NCBI RefSeq assembly: GCF_964204645.1 | Contig: NC_134029.1 | Location: forward strand, 13,506,850-13,570,849 | Reading direction: 5' to 3' | DNA from: Tubulanus polymorphus | Lineage: Eukaryota > Nemertea > Palaeonemertea > Tubulaniformes > Tubulanidae | Length of the DNA stretch: 64,000 nt | Part shown: positions 21,716 through 31,635 of the stretch, one piece after another | Layout of the letters: each line of letters opens with the position of its first letter | Position numbering within the stretch: position 1 is the first letter of the stretch | Made by a program: the position numbers and the translations under genes | The notes under the pieces: generated by a model | What the model saw: only the letters and a program-made list of their open reading frames with translations | Database searches by the model: none | What the model was told of the DNA's origin: nothing

Positions 21716-22352
21716 TTAAAATTAGAACTTTAGAAAAAGATAGAACTGATAAAAAAAAAGAAATAGAACAATTGAAATTAGATAGAGATAATTAAGTTAT
21801 TGAAGAAATTGATTTTTAAAAAAGAAATGCATATTTAGAAATGAAAAAGATGATTTAGAATAAAACATAGAATTTCAGAAAGAAGAAATTAAATTATTCT
21901 TAAAATCATATGATTATAATATTAATAGATTAAAAGTTATTTTCAAAGATTTGTTGATAAAACCAAATTCTGAAATATCATTAAAAGATAGAATAAGATT
22001 ATTATTTAAGTTAGAAGGTAAAACAATTCTTTCAATTCTAACAGCGGTAACTATGATATTTACAACAATTGGTTTAGCCATATCAAATTCACTGAAATCC
22101 ATACCAAATCCTAATAAACCGGATAAACCCCCAAATGATAATAATTCATTACAAGATAAAGAGAAAGATGGATTTAAAAAATTAGCAAAATATCTATGGG
22201 AACTATCTAAAAAATCTGCAGCAGCTTTACCCGGAGTTATAGCATCAATTGTTGGTTTTATATTGAAATCTGCAGGAAATATTCTTAACTTTGCTGCTGA
22301 ACATATTATTTTATTTTTAATTACAGTTGAAAGTGCAATTATTTTTGGTTAA
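21716..22352 (+). pseudogene. coiled-coil/membrane virion-type protein, N-terminus missing (V2a)
   Basis: Only the last half is present: coiled coil ('IEQLKLDRDN'), then from 21951 'LIKPNSEISLKDRIRLLFKLEG', hydrophobic 'ILSILTAVTMIFTTIGLAIS', a Pro/Asn linker, 'ELSKKSAAALPGVIASIVGF' and a second hydrophobic region. In copy a the frame stops at 22350-22352 (TAA); copy b has TTA and runs eight residues further. It is followed 44 bases later by the capsid gene, the same order as in V1. Confidence 0.65.
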
Positions 22353-22396
22353 GTGAATATGATAAAAAATAAATAATTAATTTTTTTGTTTAATAA

Positions 22397-23643
22397 ATGA
22401 GTGGGAGTTACATAAATCCTTCTAAGAATCCAAGAATATCTAATGCTATTAAAGCAGAAAGATCTCATCATATAATTACTCATAATCCTTCTAATATCAA
22501 CCCTGAAGAAACTTTATATGTTAGAATTCCGAGGTTAACACAAAATACTTTTAATGTTCCAAATAGTATTTATTTATCAGCTGATATAAATGTAACTGGT
22601 AATAATAATAATTATGTTGTTGATAATGTTGGAAGATATTTGATTAAAAAATTAACTATAAAGATTGGACCAGAAACAGTTTTCTCATTAGATGATTATA
22701 ATTTATTTATGCATTATAAAGATTTATGGTTAACAAAAGAAAATAGAAATAATATGATATTTCAAGGTATCCAATCAGAAAACCATAATAAATTAAGATC
22801 AGGAGCTAATGACACAATAGTAACTCGTACCGCAGATAATTTGATAAAAAAGATTTATGGCAGTAAATATAAAATTCCATTAGACTTTGAATTGATAAAT
22901 AATAATGCGCCTTTATATAAATATGCTATACAAGAAGATATTATATTCGAAATAACATTTGCTCCTGTTAATGAAATTGTATTATCTAGCGTTGTTAAAG
23001 ATATGGGTTATAAATTATCGAATGTATGTTTAGAATATGACACAGTCACTGATGAAAATATTTCAAGCATAATTCAAACTCAATACAATCAAGGATTTTC
23101 ATTATCATATGATTATATTGATAAATTTAAAACTGTAACTATTAATGCACATGATGAAATAATTAATGAGAATATTAACTTCCCAAGAAAATCTATTAAA
23201 GGTATATTAATATTTTTTAACAATTGCAACATATTCTAATGGCGCAATACAGGTTGAAGTATTATAATCCTGAAATAACAAAAGTAGAAATAACTATCGA
23301 AGGTATAGCAAATAAAATATTTTGCCAAGGAATGAGAATGATAGATCAGTGGCCAGAAATTAGAAAAGATTTTATGAATGAAAAAAATAAATCATCTGAA
23401 AATTGTAATATTAATCAAATTGATTATTATACCGGTAATAGATACGCATTATGGTTATATTTTAGAACAACAGAGGATAATTCATTACATGGTTCTGGGA
23501 AGAAATTACAGAACACTAAAGATGGAATACAATTATTCATGAAAAAGAAAAAAGGGAGCTTAAATTTCAAAATGCATATTTATATTATATCTGACGCGCA
23601 ATTAAATATTGTTAATTCTCAATTTAATAGTGTTATGTATTAA
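22397..23643 (+). pseudogene. major capsid protein, double-jelly-roll type (V2a)
   Basis: The ATG is in AATAAATGAGTGG. The first 280 residues are open and include 'NPSNINPEETLYVRIPRLTQ', 'VPNSIYLSADINVTGN', 'NVGRYLIKKLTIKIGPETVF', 'YNLFMHYKDLWLTKENRNN' and 'LDFELINNNAPLYKYAIQED'. An extra base near 23221 ends this frame, and the C-terminal 139 codons (23224-23643) are in another frame, ending 'QLNIVNSQFNSVMY'. The same lesion is in copy b, so it predates the duplication. This is the best preserved capsid gene here; it forms the icosahedral shell in Polinton virions. Confidence 0.8.
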
Positions 23644-23675
23644 AATTTTAGTTTTAATAATAATTTATATAATAA

Positions 23676-24480
23676 ATGGAGGCAGGTAAAGTATATAAAC
23701 ATATTCCATACATTGATAAACATGAAAATAATGATGGCTTATATTATGTAATACCTTGTAATATAGCTTTGATATCTGATCCTATTTTCAAAAAAGATAA
23801 AACTAAACTAATAGAAATCAATAATAATAAAAGTGAAGTTGTTGATAATTTAAGTAATGAAATTGATAATAATTTTTTACCTTCTACATCTGATAATGTT
23901 TTACCTACTAAATATAATAATGAAATAATATTAGATTATATTGAAAATAGAAATTATTGTGGTTATTGTAAAGGTGAATTTTAAAACAGCCCATCAAATT
24001 GGATTAATCATATGAATACATTGTACATATTACTAATGTTATAAAACGCGTTGGTTTAAGAGAATTTATAGAACACCCATTTAGATATGTAGCAAAGTTT
24101 ATTTCAAATAAAAAAGTAAATGGTAAAGATTTATATAAAGATTTATTAGGTGAATCTTTATATAAGGAACCTGAACACAGTAAACATGAATTAGATTTAA
24201 CTGATGCTAATAAAATATTAGGATCAAACATTGTAAAAAAAATATTAAGGCCAAACACTAAGAAAGAGGATATAGTTACAGATAATGAAGATTATTTAGA
24301 TACAGATTGGACAAAACATGAAGTAGTAACTATTGATGATGCGGTAGATAGGTTGAAAAAGGATTATAATGAAGAAACTTATGATGATCCGGTAGAAAGG
24401 TTTAATAGATTGTTAGAGTCTGATGATGAATTGGAGGATGATGATGAAAATGATGTCACATCTCACATTCACATAAAATA
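23676..24480 (+). pseudogene. hypothetical Polinton protein with CxxC..H..H motif and acidic tail (V2a)
   Basis: The ATG sits in ATAATAAATGGAGG. The first 102 residues are open ('MEAGKVYKHIPYIDKHENND', ending 'YCGYCKGEF'), then TAA in both copies. Beyond it come 'NWINHMNT', completing a Cys2His2-like pattern, and a basic part 'REFIEHPFRYVAKFISNKK', then a very acidic C-terminus ending near 24480. Copy a has a one-base loss near 24022 that copy b lacks. V1 shows no equivalent between its capsid and ATPase genes. Function unknown. Confidence 0.5.
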
Positions 24481-24719
24481 ATAGTTGAAAATGGTATAAA
24501 ATAATAGTTAATAAAAAAGGGGTTTTAAGTATTTAGGTATCTAATATGTATTAATTTATATAACCTCTACTATTTTCAAACTTAGTAGAAAAAATAAAAA
24601 TATATTAGTTGAAAAATTAAAATAAATGATATATATTTCAAAAAGGGGGTTTTAAGCATTTATGTATCTAATACGTATCTAACACGTATCTAATACATAA
24701 TTGCTTTAAATGCCTTATT
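24481..24719. other. convergent intergenic region with short repeats
   Basis: It lies between the plus-strand gene ending at 24480 and the ATPase end at 24720. Two 'aaaaagggg..ttttaag.attta.gtatcta' segments (about 24513 and 24641) form a direct repeat. 'gtatctaatac / gtatctaacac / gtatctaatac' is a threefold 11-base repeat at about 24663-24697. Such regions between converging gene sets often hold transcription terminators; this is inference. Confidence 0.45.
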
Positions 24720-25324
24720 TTATAAATTTATATTCATGGGAAATTGAAGCCTCAGTAATAATTTTGAACATTTATTACTTTTTAATTTATTCATATATTC
24801 ATCATGTAAGTCAGTAGGTATAATTTGATTTTCTTCCAGAGATTGCTGCATTGATTTTCTATCTTTATTATAGAATAATACTAAAAATCTAATGTTTTCT
24901 CTAAAGTCTTTAACAATTGAATTATATTTTTGATTTAAAACCCATGTTGTTATCCCAAAATGTCTCCCAGAGAAAGCTAGATAGCATAACTCACTTTCTC
25001 TAATTTTTGAATCATGTAAATTAGCACAATCATCTATAATGAATAATGTATTTGATCCTTTATAATTATCAATTGCTGTTTTTATACAATTATCTAAATT
25101 TTCTTTCACTGCTTTAGGATTTAATATAATAAACTTTTTATCTTAACTATATCTCTATTATATGTTTTATTCATTTCATAAGTGGGGCAGAATAATATTA
25201 TATTATCAAAATGATTCTTATAAATAGTTTCTAACAAATCTAATATGAAATGTGTTTTACCACAGTTGGTTACACCAGTAACTAACATATTATGTGGTTC
25301 AAATATAAATAAATCTTTATTCAT
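24720..25324 (-). pseudogene. A32-type DNA-packaging ATPase (V2a)
   Basis: It starts at 25324 (AATAAATG box), with 8 bases of overlap with the integrase end. Walker A 'TGVTNCGKTHF' is at residues 16-26. The first frame (67 residues) ends at 25121. The rest, with Walker B 'LFIIDDCANL', the sensor-like 'YLAFSGRHFGITTWVLNQ' and 'LEENQIIP', is in the -1 frame to 24720. Total size is about 200 residues as usual for the family. The frame change is at the same place as in V1. Predicted to pump DNA into the capsid. Confidence 0.8.
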
Positions 25325-26435
25325 TTATTCTTTTAATTTTACTAGATAAACCCCATTCATTAAATTTATCATCATACCCTTTATATTTCACCAAAGAATA
25401 CTTTTTTCCTTTTAGAGTTTTTGTTTTCAATACTTTTTCTATTTTGTATTCTATATCATCTTGATTTGGTACAAGTGATAATTCTTGTTCATAGAAATAA
25501 CCTAATATTTCTTCATCTTTTAGATCTTCTCATTTATAAACAAAAGGTTTAGTTAATATTATCTTTTTAATCTTGAATATTTCTTCAGTAAAATTTGGAG
25601 TATAACCTTTATAAAATGTTTTTCTATATTTAGATATTCTTACGTGTTGTCTTATTTTAAATTTAGGTTCTCCGAAATCATGTGTAACAAATGCTCCATA
25701 TAAATTATTCCAAACTATTTCTGAATTATCTTCTTTTCTAGCTTGTATAGGTTCCATATTTATAGAACTATGTTTAGAATTATTATAACCTTTCACTAAA
25801 TCATCTAACACATCGATATATTTATACGTTTCATTAGCAGTAAAATATTTCCACATTCTAGTTTTCAATGTTTTATTAAATCTTTCTATAATAGATGCTT
25901 TTTTATCTGAGTGTGTTGAAAAATAATCTACATCGTTATCAGATAATAGTTTTTTGAAATGTTTGTTATAGAATTCCTTACCTTCATCAAATTGTATCTT
26001 ATCTGGAATAGCTTCTTTAAATATAGATTTAAAAGCATTTGTTACTTCTATTCCAGTTTTATTTTTGATTGGAATTGACCATGCGTATCTACTGAATATG
26101 TCTATAACATTCAATATCCAGAAATATCCTTTGTTGTATTCTTCTAAGTTCTTCATGTCAATTAAATCTGCTTGCCATTGTTGATCGACATATGAAACCA
26201 TAACTTTTCTTGTTAAATAAGTTTTATTCATTTTCTTGAGAATTTGATATGTTGGTTGATTTTGTAACCATGATTTTAACTCACTATATTTTATATCACC
26301 GTGTGGGTGCCATACGGCACCATTACCATTTTCATTATCGGATTTAATTTTATTCCATAATTCTGAAACGTTAGAATATGATACTTCACTTTCTGGGTTA
26401 TAATATAAATCTCTTAAATATTGTTCTTTTTTCAT
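25317..26435 (-). pseudogene. Polinton integrase with chromodomain, one in-frame stop (V2a)
   Basis: 373 codons from ATG 26435 to TAA 25317, with a single TGA at codon 302 (25530-25532). The N-terminus 'YYNPESEVSY' is followed by a helical domain ('SELKSWLQNQPTYQILKKM'). The DDE core has Asp90 ('WQADLIDM'), Asp150 ('QFDEGKEFY') and Glu184 ('SIIERFNKTLKTRMW'). The C-terminal 'KKYSLVKYKGYDDKFNEWG' is a chromodomain pattern expected to guide insertion into chromatin. Copy b reads TTA (Leu) at the stop position but lacks everything upstream of it. The start box differs from the others (ATAAGATG). Confidence 0.85.
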
Positions 26436-26441
26436 CTTATT

Positions 26442-26801
26442 TTAATCCATTAATAATAATTTAGATTTAGTTTCAATGACTTTATGATTTGACTTATTTT
26501 CTGGTATGATAGGTTTATTGTCATTGGAATCATCTTTATCATCAGATTTGAATTTTGATTTATATATTACACCGGATAATATAATAACTGTTACTAATCC
26601 AATTGTAATATATAATTTATAATTACTTCCAGCATTAGAAGAATTAGATGGATTATTATTTGAATCAATATCAGGTGATTCATTTATATCAGTTAATTTC
26701 TTTTTCTTAGCTTTTTTTAATTCTGAAGATCTTTTACCTAATTCTCTTGCCCATTTAATTTGTTTTTCAGATCTAGCCTTTTTCTTAACGCTATCACTCA
26801 T
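26442..26801 (-). CDS. 119-residue basic membrane protein of Polintons (V2a)
   Basis: An intact ORF from 26801 (AATAAATGAG box), overlapping the upstream gene by 8 bases and ending 6 bases before the integrase start. Residues 1-36 are strongly basic ('KKKARSEKQIKWARELGKR', 'KKAKKKK'), then an Asn/Ser linker, one membrane helix at about 62-80 ('KLYITIGLVTVIILSGVIY') and a charged tail. The basic N-terminus could bind DNA. A paralogue (43087-43410) is in V1b. The family recurs in Polintons; no function is known. Confidence 0.6.
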   Translation of the reverse strand: MSDSVKKKARSEKQIKWARELGKRSSELKKAKKKKLTDINESPDIDSNNNPSNSSNAGSNYKLYITIGLVTVIILSGVIYKSKFKSDDKDDSNDNKPIIPENKSNHKVIETKSKLLLMD

Positions 26802-27396
26802 TTATTTTAGTTAATTTTTGTTCTGATTCATTTTCTGTTTCACGGTTTGGTTGTAGTACATCTGTTTCGTTCTTACCTGATTTATATTCCATAGGCTTGA
26901 TGTTCGAAAATGTTATGACGCCGGTAGAAATTAATGTCATAACCGATCCTAATTGGAATGAAGCATAACCAACCCATTTTTGTAATTCAGTCATAGCTAA
27001 ATAGTCATTTTTCAAATCACTATGTAATTTATTTTCATCATTAATTGGTATTAACTGGTTACATAACTTAGAATAACATTTGACAATACCATCTGAAATA
27101 GAATCATTTATTCGGGCTAATCTTGCCTCTTCATAAATCTTAAAATATTTTATTACTTTATCGGGTTTCATAGCATCTAGTTCTTGATAAGTTAAAATTC
27201 TTCCCAAGAAATCCTTAGATTTCCCGCCAGCAATTACTAATTGAAGATGATGCTTACAATATAAATAGTATTCATAATCAATATTGTTATTAACTTGAAT
27301 AGAATTAGAAACAACTGTATCTTTATTATCACTTATGCCCAAATCATCTAATGTTTTTTCAATATCAATACTATTCTTACTCGATTTCTTTGACAT
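26794..27396 (-). CDS. 200-residue Polinton protein with C-terminal membrane segment (V2a)
   Basis: An intact ORF starting at 27396 (ATATAAATG box). Acidic N-terminus ('DIEKTLDDLGISDN'), a Cys/His-containing part 'YEYYLYCKHHLQLVIAGGK', the helical segment 'KIYEEARLARINDSISDGI', 'LIPINDENKLHSDLKNDY' and a hydrophobic stretch at about residues 142-166, then a polar tail. It is the gene nearest the element end, which lies within about 400 bases. The same family is found broken in V1. Function unknown. Confidence 0.65.
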   Translation of the reverse strand: MSKKSSKNSIDIEKTLDDLGISDNKDTVVSNSIQVNNNIDYEYYLYCKHHLQLVIAGGKSKDFLGRILTYQELDAMKPDKVIKYFKIYEEARLARINDSISDGIVKCYSKLCNQLIPINDENKLHSDLKNDYLAMTELQKWVGYASFQLGSVMTLISTGVITFSNIKPMEYKSGKNETDVLQPNRETENESEQKLTKINE

Positions 27397-27399
27397 TTA

Positions 27400-27780
27400 T
27401 ATTAGAGAAATTTAATAAGAAAAATATTATAAGTATTCTGATACTAGATAGTTAAAGTTAAAGAACTCTAGTATTGACTACTGATACTAGCTATTTGAAT
27501 CTAAAGAATTTCTATTTGAATCTAGTCAAAATATAAAGTATTCTCTTTTGAAAAGAAAGTATTAAAGATATAATAGAATTCACTAGCTAGTTGAAGTTAT
27601 TGTTTTTTAAATACTTTTTATTTAAATTAGGATTTAGATTATCTCACTACTATTGTTTATCTATAGGAGCAGTAATTATAACTGTGCAGATAAGTCATTT
27701 CGGATTCTTGATAATAAATCCTAAAACTGAAAATAAATTCAAAGAAACGACTGGTGGAAATACTATTTCATAAACACACG
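27400..27780. repeat. terminal region of element V2 (candidate inverted-repeat end)
   Basis: AT-rich and without genes (the 60-residue ORF at 27591-27773 is incidental). It contains near-repeats of 'gatactag' and 'tatttgaatcta' at 27445-27510. The stretch 27655-27712 ('atctcactacta.tgtttatcta' to 'ataagtcatttcggattc') matches the reverse complement of 42935-43005 at the end of V1b. Homologous sequence in opposite orientation at two element edges is expected for Polinton terminal inverted repeats. The exact end and target duplication were not identified. Confidence 0.5.
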
Positions 27781-28133
27781 TATATTTTATTCTACAATCA
27801 TTATCGATTTCCACATTCCAAGCCGCTCCTGAGAGGAGCGGTAAGGTATGCGTGGAATGCAGGAATCAATAAAATACAATACAACATCTGTCACTGTGTG
27901 TCATTAACAACAGCTTAATGACGCAATTTCAAGCAATCTAATCGACGTAATGTACGTGCTGCCCGCGCCCGGTCGGGAAACGCCTCACGTATCGATAGCG
28001 ACACCCAGGCTTACAGCCATTTATTCGATCGAGCAGTGGGTGAGGGCATTCGAAATCTATTCTACTGTCCATTTGCGCCGTCATCTTCATGACGCCATAG
28101 CTCTGATCAAGTACGGTCGAAGCGCTAAAGTGA
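27781..28133. other. host-like spacer between V2a and V3b
   Basis: Normal base composition, with no recognised gene. It contains a perfect hairpin 'ccgctcct..gagaggagcgg' near 27822-27841. Opposite-strand ORFs at 27938-28192 and 27950-28168 overlap each other and look random. The viral homology of V3b starts at about 28134. Confidence 0.45.
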
Positions 28134-28551
28134 TAAAAGTTTTTCAGTTTGAACTCTTCTTGATTTAAGCTTACTGGTTTTGGAATTATCAACTTCTTTA
28201 CAAATTGTTTCTGGTTCTAAATTTTCATTAATTATCATCAAAGAATCATCATTTCTTCGATTAAATTATCTTTTATTTAGAGTTATCTCTTGTTCTGTAA
28301 ATTCAGTTATAAATAACATCATTATTGATTTTCTTAATTCTAGATTGTTCTGATTTAATTAAAGTTGGTTTTGATATTATTTTATCTTGAACGTGCTTTA
28401 TTAACGTATTCATTAGTATCAGGTCTTGCTAAATTAGAATTATATGCTGCTTCATTATCGTTACTAAACTCGTTTCAGGTTGTTGTTCATCGGTTAAACT
28501 GGGTTCATCAAAAGTACCCATTTAATAATCTTCTCCACCATCTACTTCCAT
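28134..28551 (-). pseudogene. coiled-coil/membrane protein, N-terminal part only (V3b)
   Basis: The start at 28551 keeps the ATG in TATAAATGGAAG, which shows what the V1 start (ATC) looked like. An acidic start is followed by an early stop, then 'GTFDEPSLTDEQQPE' and pieces matching V1 16129-16703. The rest is cut off at the host junction. Confidence 0.55.
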
Positions 28552-28583
28552 TTATATAATACAAAAATTTAAATTTTAAATAT

Positions 28584-29632
28584 AATATTCCTCGTATTAC
28601 AATTCCTATACAAGTTATAGCTAATTTAGTATTTTCATGTGATTTATTATCACTATTACTTTTAATTATTCAATGTTGAATATTATTAGTTTTTATATCT
28701 TCCGATGTATTGTTATCTTTGATTTTAGAATCATTATTTTATTTAATATTCTTAGTTTTAGTTTCAGTTGAGTGTCTATTCTTTTTTAATTTTTTCACCT
28801 TCCATTAGTTTTGAAGCAGTGATAATTAGTTTATTTATATCATTTTATCCAAACTTTTTATTTATTGCTGCAGTTTTAATTAGGTTATTATCACCAATTA
28901 TATTTCCCATTTTTAATATTAAATCATCAGAAATAATTAATAAATTAGGACCTATACAGTAATTTAATCTTACATGAGATTTATCTAAATAATTTTGATA
29001 TCTTACTATATTGTCTGGGATCGATCTATTTTATCATTATGAATAGAACTTTGAAATAATACTTTGAATGGTTTTTGTGTATCAAATGGTGTATTCAAAT
29101 TTCCAATTATTGGGAATCTTGTTTCAATTTGTGATCCTAATATACAAATCAAATATATTCTTATAGATTGATTTATTCTCTGTATACCTGATTTTGTAAA
29201 TCCTTCACTTTTTTTTAAATTAAATAAATCCAACCATTATTGTTTTCTTGTTTTGAAATTATCATGAAATTTCGGTAATTTATTGAAATTTAATGTTCTT
29301 AAATCCATGTTTTCCATTTTGCCGTAACCTAATTTATTATTATAGATATTGTTATTATTAGATTATATTATTGGTTCTGCCAATACATCATATTCGATTT
29401 TAATAACCATTATTTTTCTTCATTCAACTTTTTAAAATAAATTAAGTATACATGAAATATATTTTCCATCTTTACATTAAAATTATAAGTTTCAGTAACA
29501 TAAATATCTAAATTAATTAATGAATTTAAAACTTCATTTTTGTTTGTAATATATAATATTAAAATCTATTGCTGGAATATTATATTTAATTGATTTATTA
29601 TATTGAACAGCTTTTGGAAAACTATCTACCAT
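28584..29632 (-). pseudogene. conserved Polinton virion-type protein (V3b)
   Basis: Starts 'MVDSFPKAVQYNKSIKYN' at 29632 in an ATATAAATGG box. It contains 'RTLNFNKLPKF' and 'SGIQRINQSIRIYLICILGSQ' (29006-29233). Copy a differs by small changes, for example an extra interruption near its start. Same family as 16741-17905. Confidence 0.6.
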
Positions 29633-29648
29633 TTATATAATAAAAAAA

Positions 29649-30079
29649 TTAATAATTTATTAATTCTTTTAATAATTTATCTTGTTCTTCAATTGTTATA
29701 TTACCATTTAAACTAATAATATAATCGAGTGTATTGTTCAATTTATTAATTTCTTTTATATTAGATTTTATTTTTTCTTGATTACTTTTTATATTTAATT
29801 TTGAACTTATTGCGGTTAAAACATTTGAACTTAAACCTAAAACGCCAATTGATATAGCTAAAGGTGTTAATGGACTGAATATTGCTAAAAATGTTATCAC
29901 CGAACTAAATGTAACTGAACCACTAATAATAAAATAATATATAATTTTACTTGTTAAAAATGTTTTCTTTTTAATTTTTAATTTTTCGAATTCTTATATT
30001 TGTTTTTCTAAATAAATTTTTATTTTGTTTTATTCAAATATTGAGGAATAACATCAACACCATCAATGTTATCTTCCAT
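29649..30079 (-). pseudogene. small membrane protein with hydrophobic core (V3b)
   Basis: Homologous to 1074-1505 and 17923-18347; open part 29649-29900. Compared with copy a it has Asn for Ser and Ala for Gly changes in 'SSNVLTAIS'. It is interrupted in the N-terminal half by a stop and a one-base loss near 30020. Confidence 0.55.
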
Positions 30080-30098
30080 TTATATTATGAAAAAATTA

Positions 30099-30539
30099 CT
30101 AATTAGTAAATTTGTATGCTATAAATATAACAATAACTGTTCCACCTAAAATCCATATTATTTCATATTTCTTCTGTTCATTACTTGGGGTATAATAATC
30201 CGATATTGTAGGTTTATATAGATGTATTTCTTTTCTTTATTTGTTACTGCGTTATATAAACTCATTGCATCACCGACTGATTTAAAATCTCGATGTAAAA
30301 TATTTTGATTATATAATTCATAATATAATATTTTCATAATTAATATAATCCATACAATTTTGTCTCTTTTCTCTATATTCTTCAGCTGCTTTATTATATT
30401 TTTCTAACGCTAAGTTATGTCTTTTTTGTTCTGATAATGAGCCATTTTTATCAATATCCTTAAATAAATATCCACCACAAGTAAATGCTAAAGCGTTAAC
30501 AATTGCCGATCCTATAATAGTTATAATTGCAGATGCCAT
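30099..30539 (-). pseudogene. Polinton protein with two terminal membrane segments (V3b)
   Basis: The first 73 residues are identical to copy a (1744-1965), and the same frameshift follows near 30320, so the lesion predates duplication. It starts in a TATAAATGG box at 30539. Confidence 0.6.
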
Positions 30540-30556
30540 TTATATAACAAAAAAAA

Positions 30557-30717
30557 TTAAACTTCAATAGGAGGAATATATTTTTGTTTTTCTCAATAAT
30601 CAATTGTTAAATTAGATAAAGTAACTGCTAATGTTAATTTTAAAATATCATTGATATCAAATCTATCAACATTGATATTATTATTATTATTATTATTATC
30701 CACTTCTGATCCGCCAT
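30557..30717 (-). pseudogene. small membrane protein, core replaced by (AAT)n (V3b)
   Basis: The start 'MADQKW' at 30717 is kept (AAATGGCGG), then an AAT repeat replaces the membrane stretch found in V1, then 'DINDILKLTLAVTLSNLTI'. This shows that the (AAT)n change in copy a (2100-2126) was inherited. Confidence 0.5.
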
Positions 30718-30720
30718 TTA

Positions 30721-31071
30721 TTAAGAAAAAAAATTACCATCTTCAAAATGTTTTTTTATTTTTGTTATTGTTATTTCGATATCTATGATATTGTTAGTTT
30801 CATTTTCATATATTTTAGTAATTTTTTTTATATCATCAATGATAAAATCTTCATCTAATTCGTAAAATCTTAAAGATTTTCTAATTAACTCAGTTATCCT
30901 TTCTACATTATGAGTTTCTTTATTTATTGTTGTTTCATAATCAAATGTCATTGCATTAAAAAATGCAATATTTTTGATATGAGTTATGACATCATTAATA
31001 CCAAATTTCATTTTTGTCTCACGTTTAAAATCAAATCCAAAACATATACTCGGTCCTTCTGTTATATTCAT
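30721..31071 (-). CDS. 116-residue acidic helical Polinton protein (V3b)
   Basis: An intact ORF 'MNITEGPSICFGFDFKRETK' through 'KKHFEDGNFFS'. It shows that the V1 gene (19040-19377) should start at the equivalent upstream ATG. Acidic, no membrane segment, no recognised domain. It lies just downstream of the penton-like gene in the minus-strand series. Copy a lacks this gene because of its rearrangement at 2136-3170. Confidence 0.5.
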   Translation of the reverse strand: MNITEGPSICFGFDFKRETKMKFGINDVITHIKNIAFFNAMTFDYETTINKETHNVERITELIRKSLRFYELDEDFIIDDIKKITKIYENETNNIIDIEITITKIKKHFEDGNFFS

Positions 31072-31403
31072 ATTTATATATAAAAAAGATTACACTTTAC
31101 ATCTTATAACTAATTCATAAATTACAGAAAAATTATTTAAATCAATTAAGTATCCATTATGATTTCTAAGTTCTAATTTAAATTATTAAATCGTGAAATA
31201 CAAGGTATAAAATCACATTCAGCTAAATTATAATTTATTTGTGTATCGAATTTTTTAACATTTTTTAATGGTAAAATATTTAATATACTAGAATTACAAG
31301 TTATATGTTTAGTTTCCTCGAATGTTTTCGTTTGGTCAATTAATTTGCAATAAATATAAAATTGTGTAAAAGGCATTATATTTGATCTACCTTCTACGTT
31401 TCC

Positions 31404-31576
31404 TGTTACAGACTCTTGATCTAGTTTGTTATATTTCTGTAATTAGTACGCCGGAGAGAGGGTGTCGTATCGCCGCCATTTTTGACACGGTTGAAAAATA
31501 AAGTAAAAAACGTAAAATTAATCGTAATTCAACGTCGCGCTTTTTTGTTGATTGTTTCGCCGTGGAATCCGTAACA
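31404..31576 (+). repeat. BEL element 5' LTR
   Basis: Matches 36920-37101; TG...CA ends; preceded by target duplication TTTCC. It lacks a 9-base insert ('attgtcgtt' region) present in the 3' LTR. Confidence 0.9.
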
Positions 31577-31635
31577 GCTTTTTCAACCGAATGTCAGTGA
31601 GTAAACATATTCCGTAATTTATCGATCGCGTAACT

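Noticed and set aside
1-27780. Interpretation of the AT-rich blocks as bacterial or phage DNA
   Set aside because: Integrase with chromodomain, protein-primed PolB end and the late-gene set belong to eukaryotic Polintons, and eukaryotic repeats interrupt the blocks.
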